A stretch of DNA of 64,000 nucleotides from Cellulophaga sp. L1A9 (GCF_009797025.1 NZ_CP047027.1:1798001-1862000); one strand, 5' to 3'; numbered from the stretch's first letter, positions 28,103-37,726 are shown. Notes: generated by a model from the letters alone, not told the origin. Made by a program: numbers and translations.

Positions 28103-29320
28103 ATGAATGCATTACAAGAAGAAATGATTTTACCTAATGGAGTAATTCTGAGTAATAGAATTGCTAAATCTGCAATGAGCGAAAATTTATCAAACAGATA
28201 TCATGAACCAACCCCTATTCTGTTAAACGCATATAAAGTATGGTCTAAAAGTGGTGCAGGATTATTGATTACTGGTAACATCATGATTGATTCTAATGCT
28301 ATCGGGGAACCAAGAAATGTAGTTGTAGAAAACCGGAAAAACCTTAAAATCCTTAAGGAATGGGCTCAAACGGTAAAAGGTACCAACACCCATTTATGGG
28401 CTCAGATAAACCATCCAGGAAGACAAGCTATGGAGCTAATTAATAGCCATTTAAAAGCACCTTCTGCTATCCCTCTGAAAACTGGTGGGCGAAAAAATGC
28501 AACAAAAAAAGTGCCTGAGGTTTTAAGCGAAAAAGAAATTTTAGAGATTATTGAAGCTTTTGGAAATACAGCCCTTATATTAAAAGAAGCTGGATTTTCA
28601 GGAATTCAGATTCACGGTGCGCACGGTTATTTGGTGAGCCAATTTTTATCGCCTTATACAAATATTAGAGAAGATAAGTGGGGAGGAACCTTAGAAAATA
28701 GATCTAGATTTGTTGTAGAAGTGTATAGAAAGATTAGAGAATACGTTGGAGGTAGTTTTCCTATCGGAATTAAATTAAATTCTACAGACTTTCAAAAAGG
28801 TGGCTTTTCAGAAGAAGAATCAATGGAAGTTGTTAAAATACTTTCCAAAGAAGGAATAGATTTAATAGAAATATCAGGAGGAACCTATGAAGCTCCTGCG
28901 ATGATGGGGAAACGTAAAGAGAGTACCGTACAAAGGGAAGCTTATTTTATAGATTATATTGAGAAAGTGAGAGCAATAACAAATACTCCTTTAATGTTAA
29001 CAGGAGGGTTTCGTACCACTTCGGTGATGAAAGATGCTGTTGCTTCCAATCAATTAGACATCATCGGAATTGCCAGACCTTTTGCTGTGTTCCCAAACAT
29101 AGGAAATGAAATACTCAATGAAACTCGGTTAAATTTTACTACAGCTATTAAAAAAACGGGAGTAAAAGTAATTGATGGTATGATGAATATCGTATGGTAC
29201 GAATCTCAAATAAAACGAATAGGAAAAGGAAAAAAACCCAATCCTAAGTTAAGTGGATGGTCTGTCTTTTTTAACTATTTATGGTTGATACTAACGCACA
29301 AACTAAAAAGTAAAAAGTAA
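28103..29320 (+). CDS. NADH:flavin oxidoreductase (OYE family)
   Basis: FMN-dependent oxidoreductase of 405 residues with an Old Yellow Enzyme TIM barrel. Signatures include NRIAKSAMSENLS near the N-terminus, WAQINHPGRQ, FSGIQIHGAHGYLVSQFLSP and WGGTLENRSRF, then the C-terminal FMN-phosphate region ITNTPLMLTGGFRT and GIARPF. No Fe-S or second flavin domain is present, so it is a short OYE rather than a full dienoyl-CoA reductase. It likely reduces an activated alkene or similar substrate. Confidence 0.9.
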   Translation: MNALQEEMILPNGVILSNRIAKSAMSENLSNRYHEPTPILLNAYKVWSKSGAGLLITGNIMIDSNAIGEPRNVVVENRKNLKILKEWAQTVKGTNTHLWAQINHPGRQAMELINSHLKAPSAIPLKTGGRKNATKKVPEVLSEKEILEIIEAFGNTALILKEAGFSGIQIHGAHGYLVSQFLSPYTNIREDKWGGTLENRSRFVVEVYRKIREYVGGSFPIGIKLNSTDFQKGGFSEEESMEVVKILSKEGIDLIEISGGTYEAPAMMGKRKESTVQREAYFIDYIEKVRAITNTPLMLTGGFRTTSVMKDAVASNQLDIIGIARPFAVFPNIGNEILNETRLNFTTAIKKTGVKVIDGMMNIVWYESQIKRIGKGKKPNPKLSGWSVFFNYLWLILTHKLKSKK

Positions 29321-29525
29321 AACTAAGAAATCTTAATGCTCTCTTTGTTATTCTTTCTGATGTACTACTTAGTTTATAGCTTTTTACAAGAAAGCTACTT
29401 TAAGAGAGGCATACACTTTATACAATAAATACAAGTCTAGAATCGTGGATGCAAACCAGGATAGTTCAATTCCCGAAATAATTCGGCAAGTTCATGAAAT
29501 TACTAAGCCTCGCAAAAAACGAAAC

Positions 29526-29645
29526 TGTCAGTTCGAGTGCTTCGACCAACGAGAAAAGTGTATTGAGAACCCGTGGACACAGAAAGACTTCTCGATACTA
29601 ATTACTTTTTCGCAAAAGCTCCAAAATAATTCACTCGAAGTGCCA
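29526..29645. repeat. Hairpin repeat unit 1
   Basis: First of four related units in a 1.17-kb gene-free interval (29321-30493). Its ends are complementary: TGTCAGTTCGAGTG at the left and CACTCGAAGTGCCA at the right. An inner pair (TATTGAGAACC and TTCTCGATA) is also complementary. It is about 11 bp shorter than the other units. Confidence 0.9.
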
Positions 29646-29719
29646 TCACGATTTCAACAACTGTCCTTGAAAATATAACAACGGTTCATGAAAACATCGG
29701 GGTTATCCAAAAACGAAAC

Positions 29720-29850
29720 TGTCAGTTCGAGTGGCGCTTGTGTAGTGCTAACGAAATAAGCGTTGTATTGAGAACCCATGGACACAAAAAGACTTCTCGA
29801 TACTAATTACTTTTTCGCAAAAGCTCCAAAATAATTCACTCGAAGTGACA
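29720..29850. repeat. Hairpin repeat unit 2
   Basis: 131-bp unit with ends TGTCAGTTCGAGTG and CACTCGAAGTGACA. The inner arms GTATTGAGAACC and TTCTCGATAC could also pair. The flanks (GATTTCAACAA, CATGAAAACATCGGGGTTAT) are repeated with it. Confidence 0.9.
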
Positions 29851-29924
29851 TCATGATTTCAACAACTGTCCTTGAAAATTCAACAACCGTTCATGAAAAC
29901 ATCGGGGTTATCAGAAAATGAAAT

Positions 29925-30055
29925 TGTCAGTTCGAGTGGCGCTTGTGTAGTGCTAACGAAATAAGCGTTGTATCGAGAACCCGTGGACATACAAAGGCTT
30001 CTCGATACTAATTACTTTTTCGCTAAGGCTCCAAAATAATTCACTCGAAGTGACA
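29925..30055. repeat. Hairpin repeat unit 3
   Basis: 131-bp unit, nearly identical to unit 2, offset 205 bp from it, so repeat plus flank behave as a tandem repeat of about 200 bp. Confidence 0.9.
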
Positions 30056-30130
30056 TCATGATTTCAACAAGGGTTCATGAATATTTTAATAAGCGTACAT
30101 GAAAACATCGGGGTTATCAGAAAATGAAAT

Positions 30131-30261
30131 TGTCAGTTCGAGTGGCGCTTGTGTAGTGCTAACGAAATAAGCGTTGTATCGAGAACCTTTGAACACACAA
30201 AGACTTCTCGATACTAATTACTTTTTCGCTAAGGCTCCAAAATAATTCACTCGAAGTGACA
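30131..30261. repeat. Hairpin repeat unit 4
   Basis: 131-bp unit, offset 206 bp from unit 3. The following ~50 bp (GGTTCATGAATATTTTAATA and so on) repeat the segment after unit 3. No coding sequence lies between this unit and the gene at 30494. Confidence 0.9.
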
Positions 30262-30493
30262 TCACGATTTCAACAAGGGTTCATGAATATTTTAATAAGC
30301 GTACATGAAAATACCAAGCACATCAAACGAGAACTACAGCTACAATTACAGCGGTAGTGACAACAAGCTCATGTATACTATATTCATTACATTGCATGCG
30401 TAAAATATAAGATGAAGGTGTTTCTATAGTTATAGATAAGCGTACTTTTATATATCATAGCCTAGAAGAAAACCTTTAGAACACTCCCTTTTT

Positions 30494-31489
30494 ATGAAAA
30501 AAAATAGCCTACTCCTTATTCTATTGCTCTTATTGGTGATACAATCGTGTGCGCGACGAATAGATATAGACCGTAACGGGTATAGCTTATCACATTTTAG
30601 AACCATTGAAGAACAGTATACTGGCGGAGAAATTATAGACCCTAGCGTCTATGCGCTTTCGGAAGATTATGATATCATCTCATTTATCAGAAAAGACAAC
30701 ACGGTCCCAGATTTAGATCTCATTGTACGTTATGTATATGCAAAAAAAGACTCGGTGGTTGCAGAAATCAGGTATGAATTGGATACAGACGATACGCATC
30801 AAAAGAAAAGCCTAGCATTCCGGAAAGCGCTTGCAGCTCATTTTTTAAACGTAGCGGAAATAACAAGTGCCACCAATACAAAGAAAGCGGAGCATGGCAC
30901 ATTTGACGCTCAAACCACTATTAATGATGCTGATGACTATTACAAAGCAATCTACTGGACAGAAGAGCGTGTAAACACCACACTAGTCTTGCAAATGTCT
31001 AACACTCTACAACCAGAAACAAACACCTACCCCAACCATAAAGTTCATGTCACCTACCAACTAGTATCAGAGCACAACACCATGCCGAAGAGCAGCCTTA
31101 TTGGCCGTAAGGAAGTGAAAAATCAAGCTTCAAAAACACCAAAATTTAGCAACACCACTACAATACCCTTACTGCCTGGATGTATAAACACGCCCACAGA
31201 AGACTGCTTTTTAACTACCATAAATAATAAAGTGTTGGCACTCGCTAAACAAAAAGGGGTAGCCTTAGTAGCAGACACTCTTATTATTGGTGTTCGGGTA
31301 AACCAAGAGGGCGTCCCATCATTATTCAGAACCAAAAGTACCAACCCTGAACTACCCGAAATATGTAAAACGGTTATCGCTTCGCTTACCAACGTTGAAC
31401 CCTCCTATAGTAGTGATAATGAAGCTTATGTGACCTCCTCATATTCTTGGTATATTATTTTTAAAGACGATGAAATTCTAATTCAATAA
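30494..31489 (+). CDS. Lipoprotein with degenerate TonB-C-like domain
   Basis: Lipoprotein of 331 residues with lipobox VIQSC. The C-terminal ~100 residues contain LPGCINTPTEDCF, a helical stretch (INNKVLALAKQKG) and IIGVRVNQEGVPSLFR. This resembles the PGCE...C TonB-like C-terminal domains common in flavobacterial proteins, but the Pro-rich linker and N-terminal membrane helix of a true TonB are missing. It may bind a periplasmic or outer-membrane partner. Function is unassigned. Confidence 0.7.
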   Translation: MKKNSLLLILLLLLVIQSCARRIDIDRNGYSLSHFRTIEEQYTGGEIIDPSVYALSEDYDIISFIRKDNTVPDLDLIVRYVYAKKDSVVAEIRYELDTDDTHQKKSLAFRKALAAHFLNVAEITSATNTKKAEHGTFDAQTTINDADDYYKAIYWTEERVNTTLVLQMSNTLQPETNTYPNHKVHVTYQLVSEHNTMPKSSLIGRKEVKNQASKTPKFSNTTTIPLLPGCINTPTEDCFLTTINNKVLALAKQKGVALVADTLIIGVRVNQEGVPSLFRTKSTNPELPEICKTVIASLTNVEPSYSSDNEAYVTSSYSWYIIFKDDEILIQ

Positions 31490-31632
31490 TACATAGTAAA
31501 CGGCATAAATTGATGCTCCTCACTAGTTGCCCTGCAATTATTGCGTAAAACAAGCGCTATAATTGTGTATTTTGGACACTAATTGAGAATAAAGGTGCTA
31601 CGAATAAAAAGGCCACGAATTAATTAACTTTG

Positions 31633-31652
31633 ACATACTGATATCAGTATGT
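31633..31652. promoter_or_regulatory. Perfect 20-bp palindrome upstream of the YwqK-like gene
   Basis: ACATACTGATATCAGTATGT is fully self-complementary and lies 57 bp before ATG 31710, in a 220-bp intergenic stretch with no other feature. Size and position suggest a dimeric regulator binding site. Confidence 0.45.
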
Positions 31653-31709
31653 TAAGCCAATTGCAAAAAATAAATTAACGTACTATATATATTAAAAAAC
31701 AAAATTAAT

Positions 31710-32192
31710 ATGCTAAAAAAGTTTACCACAAAACTTTACCCATTACTCTTATGTACTGTATTCTCAACATGCGCTCAAACACCTAAAAAAGATTATTATG
31801 GAAATGGACAAATAAAAGAAGAAGGACAAAATATTCAAGGTAAAAAAGAAGGTTTATGGAAAGAATTTCATGAAAATGGAAAACTCTTGTATGACTCAAA
31901 CGCTAACAAAAAAGTAGAGATGGTTTTAGAAAACGGTGCGGAATTTTTAATTGTTGGAAAACCGACAGGAGCAAATTTTAATACTGAAAATATTGATGAC
32001 CAAAAATTTATGATTATTGGACCCGGAATTATGGCAAATAGTGCCCACAAAGGTGATTTCCGATTTACAATAACACCAATTAAGAAATCTCTTGTAGAAG
32101 GAAATTTAGAAATTAAAGTAGTTGAGCGCATTGAAAACGGAAAGGATTTTACTCATACATTTTTAGTACCCGTTAAAACAACAACGGATTAA
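31710..32192 (+). CDS. Exported MORN/YwqK-like protein
   Basis: Protein of 160 residues with an N-terminal signal ending in STCAQ, which could be a weak lipobox. A MORN-type repeat is visible (YYGNGQIKEEG..GKKEGLWKEFHENGKL), as in proteins annotated YwqK-family. The C-terminal half (FMIIGPGIMANSAHKGDF..IKVVERIENG) looks like a beta-sandwich. The family name refers to a toxin-antitoxin context that is not supported here. Confidence 0.72.
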   Translation: MLKKFTTKLYPLLLCTVFSTCAQTPKKDYYGNGQIKEEGQNIQGKKEGLWKEFHENGKLLYDSNANKKVEMVLENGAEFLIVGKPTGANFNTENIDDQKFMIIGPGIMANSAHKGDFRFTITPIKKSLVEGNLEIKVVERIENGKDFTHTFLVPVKTTTD

Positions 32193-32371
32193 TAACCAAT
32201 AGTTTTAAAGAACTGAGGCAAAAAACAGCACTTTCCTTTATGAAATAGATAGACCCTAGCCTCTAAAGGAATAATTAATGTGCTAAAATATTCTTACGTT
32301 GCTATTTTTGTTCTTTTTGTCAAACGCTAAAAAATAACAGCATACTAATTTAAGAACCCTAAAGCCATCAA

Positions 32372-33079
32372 ATGAAAACCAGTCTACTTACATTTTTTAT
32401 GCTTTTTTTGATAGGGTGCAAAGACCACCAAAAAAGCACACAAGAAAAAAATAAAACTCCTATAGATACTTTAACTGAAAACAAAATAGGTAGTAAAATA
32501 GCTCCAATAATTTTAGAGAACGAAAAAGCAACTGTGAATTATGATACCGACTTTTCTGATTGGAAAATTGATGAAATAGATCTAGCTCCATATAGTTTTT
32601 TAAATAGAAAAAATGATACGCTAAGATTAACTGCCAGAGATACTATCATTTTATTAGTGAATGAGTATTATGATGAGCTTAAAGAAAATTACGGGGCTTC
32701 AAGTTTTTCTGTTGCGCATGTTTACCCCAACTATAATATTGTTGAATTACAAGCTACGGCATACGAATACTCCTATCATATTTTAGCCGACTTAAATACA
32801 GGAGACACCATTTTTTCATACGGACAACCAATGTTTTCTAATAATGGCAAGTACATCTTTACCTCAAATGTTGACCTAGAAATTGGTTATGATGACAATG
32901 GGTATCAATTAATAACAGTAGATTCATTAGGTTTTAATACTCTAAAAACGGTAACGTTAGAAGGTTGGGGTATTCAAAAAGCTTCTTGGATTAGCGCAGA
33001 TAGTATTGCCTTTTCAAAGGTTACTTTAAATGAAAATTATGAACTGAATTCAGAAAACAAAAAGATGAAACTAAAATAG
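32372..33079 (+). CDS. Hypothetical lipoprotein
   Basis: Lipoprotein of 235 residues with lipobox LIGC. The mature protein starts Lys/Thr-rich, then has a beta-rich region (VELQATAYEYSYHILADLNTGDTIFSY). No Cys remains after the lipobox. No family recognised. Confidence 0.75.
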   Translation: MKTSLLTFFMLFLIGCKDHQKSTQEKNKTPIDTLTENKIGSKIAPIILENEKATVNYDTDFSDWKIDEIDLAPYSFLNRKNDTLRLTARDTIILLVNEYYDELKENYGASSFSVAHVYPNYNIVELQATAYEYSYHILADLNTGDTIFSYGQPMFSNNGKYIFTSNVDLEIGYDDNGYQLITVDSLGFNTLKTVTLEGWGIQKASWISADSIAFSKVTLNENYELNSENKKMKLK

Positions 33080-33129
33080 GAGCGCTAAAACTAAAAACTT
33101 TTTACTAAATTTAAAGGGCTATGTACTTC

Positions 33130-33250
33130 TATGATGACGTTACAGCTACTAGATTTAGCTTTAAACAAGAAAAAAGAAACTAAGCTGTAAACAGGAAACA
33201 AGCTTCAGCTGCGCACAAAGACGTAACCAAAAAATTTCCTTACCTCTGGC
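33130..33250 (+). repeat. Isolated spacer related to the cassette-array spacers
   Basis: This stretch aligns with 55112-55225 in the cassette array (shared pieces TGGATTTAGCTTT/AGATTTAGCTTTAAACAAGAAA, AAGCTT.AGCT and GCGCA-AGACG). It contains GACGTTACAGC, an R'-like core. It may be a decayed attC-like site about 4.6 kb outside the recognisable array. Confidence 0.45.
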
Positions 33251-33280
33251 ACTATATTTAGCTGAAACCTTAGCTCCTCT

Positions 33281-33862
33281 ATGAAAAAAATATTTCTAGT
33301 CCTATTATTTTTTAGTTTCAATCTTTGTTTATCTCAAGCATTAATTAAGAAAATTGAGCTATCTGAGGCTGCTATTGAATTAACAAAACAAGAGGTAACG
33401 TATGACCCAAGTTACTTCTCTATTGATTATCCAAATGGAGATGTACCAAGTGATAAAGGAGTTTGTACAGATGTAATTATTCGTGCGTATAGAAAAGTTG
33501 GAGTAGATTTGCAGAAAGAAGTTCATGTAGATATGAAATCTAATTTTAGCGCTTATCCAAAACTATGGGGATTAAAAACCACCGATAGAAATATTGACCA
33601 CCGTAGAGTTCCTAATTTAATGACCTACTTTAAAAGAAAAGGTGCCGAAAAGCCAATTTCGGACAAAGCAGATGACTATGTAGCTGGTGATATTGTTTGT
33701 TGGAATCTAAGTGGTTCACTAACTCATATCGGAATTGTAGTGGATAAAAAATCAAAAGACGGAAAGCGTAATTTAATCGTTCATAATATTGGCAGAGGAC
33801 AAGTGTTACAAGATTGTCTTTTTGATTATAAAATTATTGGTCATTACCGATATGAAAACTAA
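33281..33862 (+). CDS. DUF1287-family exported protein
   Basis: Exported protein of 193 residues with signal MKKIFLVLLFFSFNLCLSQA. The rest matches the DUF1287 layout, an NlpC/P60-like fold: YPNGDVPSDKGVCTDVIIRAYR with a candidate catalytic Cys, then DHRRVPNLMTYFKRKG, GDIVCWNLSGSLTHIGIVVD with candidate His, and HNIGRGQVL. A cell-wall amidase or peptidase role is plausible but unproven. Confidence 0.82.
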   Translation: MKKIFLVLLFFSFNLCLSQALIKKIELSEAAIELTKQEVTYDPSYFSIDYPNGDVPSDKGVCTDVIIRAYRKVGVDLQKEVHVDMKSNFSAYPKLWGLKTTDRNIDHRRVPNLMTYFKRKGAEKPISDKADDYVAGDIVCWNLSGSLTHIGIVVDKKSKDGKRNLIVHNIGRGQVLQDCLFDYKIIGHYRYEN

Positions 33863-34008
33863 TACCCTAATAAATGTACTATCCATTTCCCTGTAAAAGG
33901 GGTAGTACTTAAACATTAATAGATGGAAATTTGTAGGTAATCTAAGCTATGGCTACTACATAAAACAGGCATACAAAAAGTAGTTTAACCCCTATAAATA
34001 GATCTAAA

Positions 34009-34365
34009 ATGAACACAAGCCTTCTAGAAATCACTTATTTTGCTTTACCATTGGTTATCATGGGGTTCTTGTTAAAGTACATATTCAAATTAGATGTTAC
34101 TATTTTATTGCCTTCAGCTATTATGTTCTTGCTGTTTGTAGTATTAACAGTTTGCTCACCACTTACCCCAAAGAAATTTGAAACGGAATTATTCACCCTA
34201 TTTTGTATTCTAGAAGTAGTGGCTTTAGTCGTTGGTATTGTTTTATTATCTAAGACACAAATAGTATGGAAACACTTTTTTATTTCCTTGTCTTTTCAAC
34301 TCTTTTATTGGATCTTACTTTTCTATTTTGGAGGCATACGATTTACCCACAAGTTCGGCGCCTAA
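34009..34365 (+). CDS. Small multi-pass membrane protein
   Basis: Hydrophobic protein of 118 residues with about four transmembrane segments (roughly 8-26, 31-50, 60-80 and 88-108). No motif is recognised. Its own start ATG is plausible and the neighbours are unrelated. Confidence 0.65.
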   Translation: MNTSLLEITYFALPLVIMGFLLKYIFKLDVTILLPSAIMFLLFVVLTVCSPLTPKKFETELFTLFCILEVVALVVGIVLLSKTQIVWKHFFISLSFQLFYWILLFYFGGIRFTHKFGA

Positions 34366-34471
34366 GTGACATGCCTCTTAGGCTACTTTTTTTTAAAGTT
34401 GAATAGTTTATCTTTAATTTGTAGCAACAAAAGCATAGTAAGCATTTATACGAGCTACATTAAACAGCTTT

Positions 34472-34936
34472 ATGGCCGCAAAAAAACTATTTTTTTTAAT
34501 GCTAGGCATTATGGTAATTATGATCATCATAATAAACCTAACGATAAATACCTCAATTTCAAATACTGATAGCATAACGAAAGTCTATTTTACAAATTTG
34601 GAGTTAGAAGTGAGCGGAACAATTTGTGCTGTGGAAGAACAAACGGATACTCACAAATACCTTATTACCCTAAATACTAGGAACTATAGCAAACCAAGCC
34701 CTTTAGGCGTAAATTTTTGTGTCATAAAAGGCGATGTAGCCATTTTTGCAGACCATCATGATGGGTATAAAATTGGAGACACCATACGCATAGGAGAAAA
34801 TAAAATAGACCTCATAAAATGCATAGCGGCAGACGGGACGACTAAGTTTATAAAAAAACGAAGCAATGCTATGTTGTTTACCGTGGCATCACCCAATAAA
34901 CGAATGAAACAATTGATAGCACTCGGGTGTCAGTAG
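34472..34936 (+). CDS. Single-TM hypothetical protein
   Basis: Protein of 154 residues. An N-terminal hydrophobic segment (LFFLMLGIMVIMIIIINLTI) acts as anchor. The remaining ~120 residues form a soluble extracytoplasmic domain with GDTIRIGENKIDLIKC. No family found. The overlapping + frame at 34366 is a shadow. Confidence 0.7.
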   Translation: MAAKKLFFLMLGIMVIMIIIINLTINTSISNTDSITKVYFTNLELEVSGTICAVEEQTDTHKYLITLNTRNYSKPSPLGVNFCVIKGDVAIFADHHDGYKIGDTIRIGENKIDLIKCIAADGTTKFIKKRSNAMLFTVASPNKRMKQLIALGCQ

Positions 34937-35139
34937 GTCTTGGGTATGCTTCCTATACCCGTAATTAAAGATTTACAGAAAACTAACGCGCTTAATTTAA
35001 ATTAGTGCACAGCCACTCTACATTAAAAAAATAAAACGTAGCTTGAGGTTAATTGAATTGAAGAAACCATAAAATACCGGAGCGGTTGACATAAACTATA
35101 ACCATACTAATTAACCCAAATCCATAATTAAAAATCATC

Positions 35140-36204
35140 ATGAAGCCTATCCTATTTCTTTTTGTAAGCATCTTTTTTAATAGCTGCGCTGGTACAGATT
35201 GTCCCGAAGACCTCAATATCTTACCTAAATATGGGAACGTTAAAAAATGCGCAGAACAGCTGCGTATCGACGCTCAATTTCTACAAGAATGTGACCAAAT
35301 TTATCCAAGCAGAGCCGTTGCTGCCGTACATCATATTGATTTGGCTTGGGACTTATATGATGCTAAGCAGAGAGATGAAGCTATGAAACGTTTTAATCAG
35401 GCTTGGTTATTAGATAAAAGCAATGCCGATATATACTGGGGCTATGGAAATTTAACAGGACAACGTGGACACTTTGAGGAGTCTCTCGCTTTTTTTGATG
35501 CGTCTATCCATTTAAATTCCCAAAACGCAAAAGTTTGGGAATCGAGAGCCGTAAGTTATTGTCAACTATTTTTTAAAACAAAAGAAGTAGAAACATTAGA
35601 AAAGGGAATCAGTTGTTACCAAGAATCCTTGACTATTAATCCTAAAAATGCAACCATTTATGCGCAATTAGCCGGTGCCTATAACTATTTTATGCAAAAA
35701 GATAGTTTAGCTAAATATATCCAACTGACAGATGAAATAGATCCTACGTTAATAAGGCCCGAACTGCGAAAACAAGGGCGTAAAAATAATCCAACAACGA
35801 TGAAAATTGAACCTGAAGATTTATTAACGGATGTATTGTGGAGTTTTAGAACCGACAAATTTGATAGCCTAGAACTCTTTTCTAAAGCACTTCTTGAATA
35901 CAATACCCGTATAAAACCAAATAGCAGTATAGACATTGATAGGATATTTAATCGCTCTAAAGAAATAACGGTTGGGTATATGTTTTGGGGAGAAGATGAA
36001 GACGGTGAGGAAGACCAATTTGAAGAAAGCTTTGTTGTAAAGACGACTAATAGTAAGGGGTTTTCTTTAAAAGAATTTCTTTATAAAGTTCATAATGAAA
36101 TCTGTGAGCAAATGGAAGATGAAGATAATGTGTTTTTTGAAGGATTAATGCCTCACGATGATGGAACTGAAAGACCTTTTTATCTTATAAATCAAGGAGG
36201 CTAA
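35140..36204 (+). CDS. TPR-repeat lipoprotein
   Basis: Lipoprotein of 354 residues with lipobox FNSC. Residues ~60-210 contain at least four tetratricopeptide repeats (AAVHHIDLAWDLYDAKQRDEA; ADIYWGYGNLTGQRGHFEES; AKVWESRAVSYCQL; ATIYAQLAGAYNYF). The C-terminal ~130 residues are acidic (GEDEDGEEDQFEESF) and unassigned. Probably a protein-interaction lipoprotein. Confidence 0.8.
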   Translation: MKPILFLFVSIFFNSCAGTDCPEDLNILPKYGNVKKCAEQLRIDAQFLQECDQIYPSRAVAAVHHIDLAWDLYDAKQRDEAMKRFNQAWLLDKSNADIYWGYGNLTGQRGHFEESLAFFDASIHLNSQNAKVWESRAVSYCQLFFKTKEVETLEKGISCYQESLTINPKNATIYAQLAGAYNYFMQKDSLAKYIQLTDEIDPTLIRPELRKQGRKNNPTTMKIEPEDLLTDVLWSFRTDKFDSLELFSKALLEYNTRIKPNSSIDIDRIFNRSKEITVGYMFWGEDEDGEEDQFEESFVVKTTNSKGFSLKEFLYKVHNEICEQMEDEDNVFFEGLMPHDDGTERPFYLINQGG

Positions 36205-36245
36205 CCCGCTAAGACTAACGCACATTCTAACTATAACAAAAGGCT

Positions 36246-36818
36246 TTGAAAAAAATAAAACCTGTTCTTACCCTTAATAAAATTGGAACTTTTAGATGCT
36301 ATGGAGGTATCGCTCTAGGCATTGGATATGGCCTTTTGGTAAATTTTTGGTTTAGACTTTTAGATAAGGGATTATTTTTAGTGTTGGATTTGACAACTAA
36401 CAATGTCACTTCAATGGCACAATTTTCTGCAAATAGCTATACTAATTTTTTAATAGCCTTGACATCATCGTCTCTTGGTTTTTGTTATACCATGTATTTT
36501 TGGACGAGTAAGCCAACCTATGAAAATAGAAAAGCAACCTTTAAAAATAGGATTGCAAATGCAAATTCCATTTTCGTATTTATGTTAGTTCTTTTTGTTT
36601 TTACAAAATTTTTAACCTTCAACACGCCCCTAAGGTTTGATGGTTTTGGAATAGACTTAAAATCTAGTTATGACTATTATCCTTTTTTCTTGCCTGTATT
36701 TATTTTCCTTTTTAATTGGTCAATTATTTCCCGAAATTATAAATCAGGGAAATTTATATTATGCAGCGCTGGTTTGGTACTTGCTTATGGCATACTGTTG
36801 TCTGGAATAAAAACATGA
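36246..36818 (+). CDS. Multi-pass membrane protein
   Basis: Integral membrane protein of 190 residues with five or so hydrophobic segments. TTG at 36246 is used as start, giving MKKIKPVLTL; no ATG fits the N-terminal region. Its TGA stop overlaps the ATG of the next gene (ATGA), indicating coupling. Confidence 0.65.
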   Translation: MKKIKPVLTLNKIGTFRCYGGIALGIGYGLLVNFWFRLLDKGLFLVLDLTTNNVTSMAQFSANSYTNFLIALTSSSLGFCYTMYFWTSKPTYENRKATFKNRIANANSIFVFMLVLFVFTKFLTFNTPLRFDGFGIDLKSSYDYYPFFLPVFIFLFNWSIISRNYKSGKFILCSAGLVLAYGILLSGIKT

Positions 36819-37039
36819 ATAAAGGCCAATTTCATCTTGAAATTACGAAGATGTCTAAGGTTTTATATGCATCTCCTTTTAGATTATTGCGCATCCTTTT
36901 TCTGTTGTTTATAACTTCTTTTTGCTTTCATAAAACCATCGGTATTGGGTATTCTGTTTTTGCGGTTGCATGTTTATTAATCGCAGCAATCATGTATTTA
37001 AATTGGAATAAGCTGGTGTTGAGAAAAGTTGATGAATAA
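36815..37039 (+). CDS. Small membrane protein, coupled to the preceding gene
   Basis: Protein of 74 residues from ATG 36815, which shares bases with the upstream TGA stop. Two hydrophobic segments (LRILFLLFITSFCF and GYSVFAVACLLIAAIMYL). An upstream ATG at 36761 lies inside the previous gene and is less likely. Confidence 0.6.
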   Translation: MNKGQFHLEITKMSKVLYASPFRLLRILFLLFITSFCFHKTIGIGYSVFAVACLLIAAIMYLNWNKLVLRKVDE

Positions 37040-37162
37040 GTGTATAATTTAGTGGTTCTAATAACTATAAGAGTTTTGCCCCTTGAAGTTTGCTCCCAAT
37101 TGCCCGCTCATAGCATTACTAGCAAACAAACCTTTTAAACAAACTATTTTAAGACTACTTGA

Positions 37163-37726
37163 ATGACTAAAAAGAAAAACATAATCGGAATTTGTGGAAG
37201 TGCGAGTCCAAGTTCTGCCAACCTATCAATCCTCAACTGGATAGCAAATGCTGAAAAGGCAAATTTTAATCTGGAGCTAGTAGAAGATTTAACCCAATTA
37301 CCACATTTTAATACAGCACTGACCGACGAAAATGTACCGGAACAGATTGTGGCCTTTCGGGCTAAAATTGCTCATGCAGACGGAATTATTATTTGTACCC
37401 CAGAATATATCTTCAGTATTCCTAGTGGTTTAAAAAACATGATAGAATGGTGCGTTTCAACAACTGTTTTCATAGATAAGCCTGTTGGACTTATCACTGC
37501 TTCTGCAAGTGGCTTAAAAGGGCACGCAGAGCTTAAATTAATCATGGAGACAATCCAAACAAAATTTATAGACCAAACAACGCTCCTCATTCAAGGAGTG
37601 AAAGGAAAAGTTAGTAAAGATGGAAAAATAATGGATAAGCAAACAGAAGAAGAATTGAACCTATTTATAGATGCCTTTGAAAAGTGGACGCAAAAACTAA
37701 GCTTCGAAAATAGGTTTAAATCATAG
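37163..37726 (+). CDS. NADPH-dependent FMN reductase
   Basis: Flavodoxin-fold FMN reductase of 187 residues. The FMN-phosphate loop is GSASPSSANLS, and the flavin-binding segment is CTPEYIFSIPSGLKNMIEW, matching the family PEYxxSxPxxLKNxxEW signature. It likely reduces FMN or quinone-like substrates with NADPH. Confidence 0.88.
   Translation: MTKKKNIIGICGSASPSSANLSILNWIANAEKANFNLELVEDLTQLPHFNTALTDENVPEQIVAFRAKIAHADGIIICTPEYIFSIPSGLKNMIEWCVSTTVFIDKPVGLITASASGLKGHAELKLIMETIQTKFIDQTTLLIQGVKGKVSKDGKIMDKQTEEELNLFIDAFEKWTQKLSFENRFKS

Noticed and set aside
29445..29678. 77-codon frame in the hairpin-repeat region
   Set aside because: It overlaps repeat unit 1, has no homologous frame in the other units and an implausible composition.
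29526..30261. CRISPR array
   Set aside because: Repeats are 120-131 bp, only four copies, intervening sequences are themselves repeated, and there are no cas genes.
31710..32192. Toxin-antitoxin system
   Set aside because: YwqK-like proteins are often labelled antitoxins, but no toxin partner is adjacent and the protein carries an export signal.
34366..34569. 67-codon + frame
   Set aside because: It overlaps the better-supported gene at 34472 in another frame and has no signal or motif.
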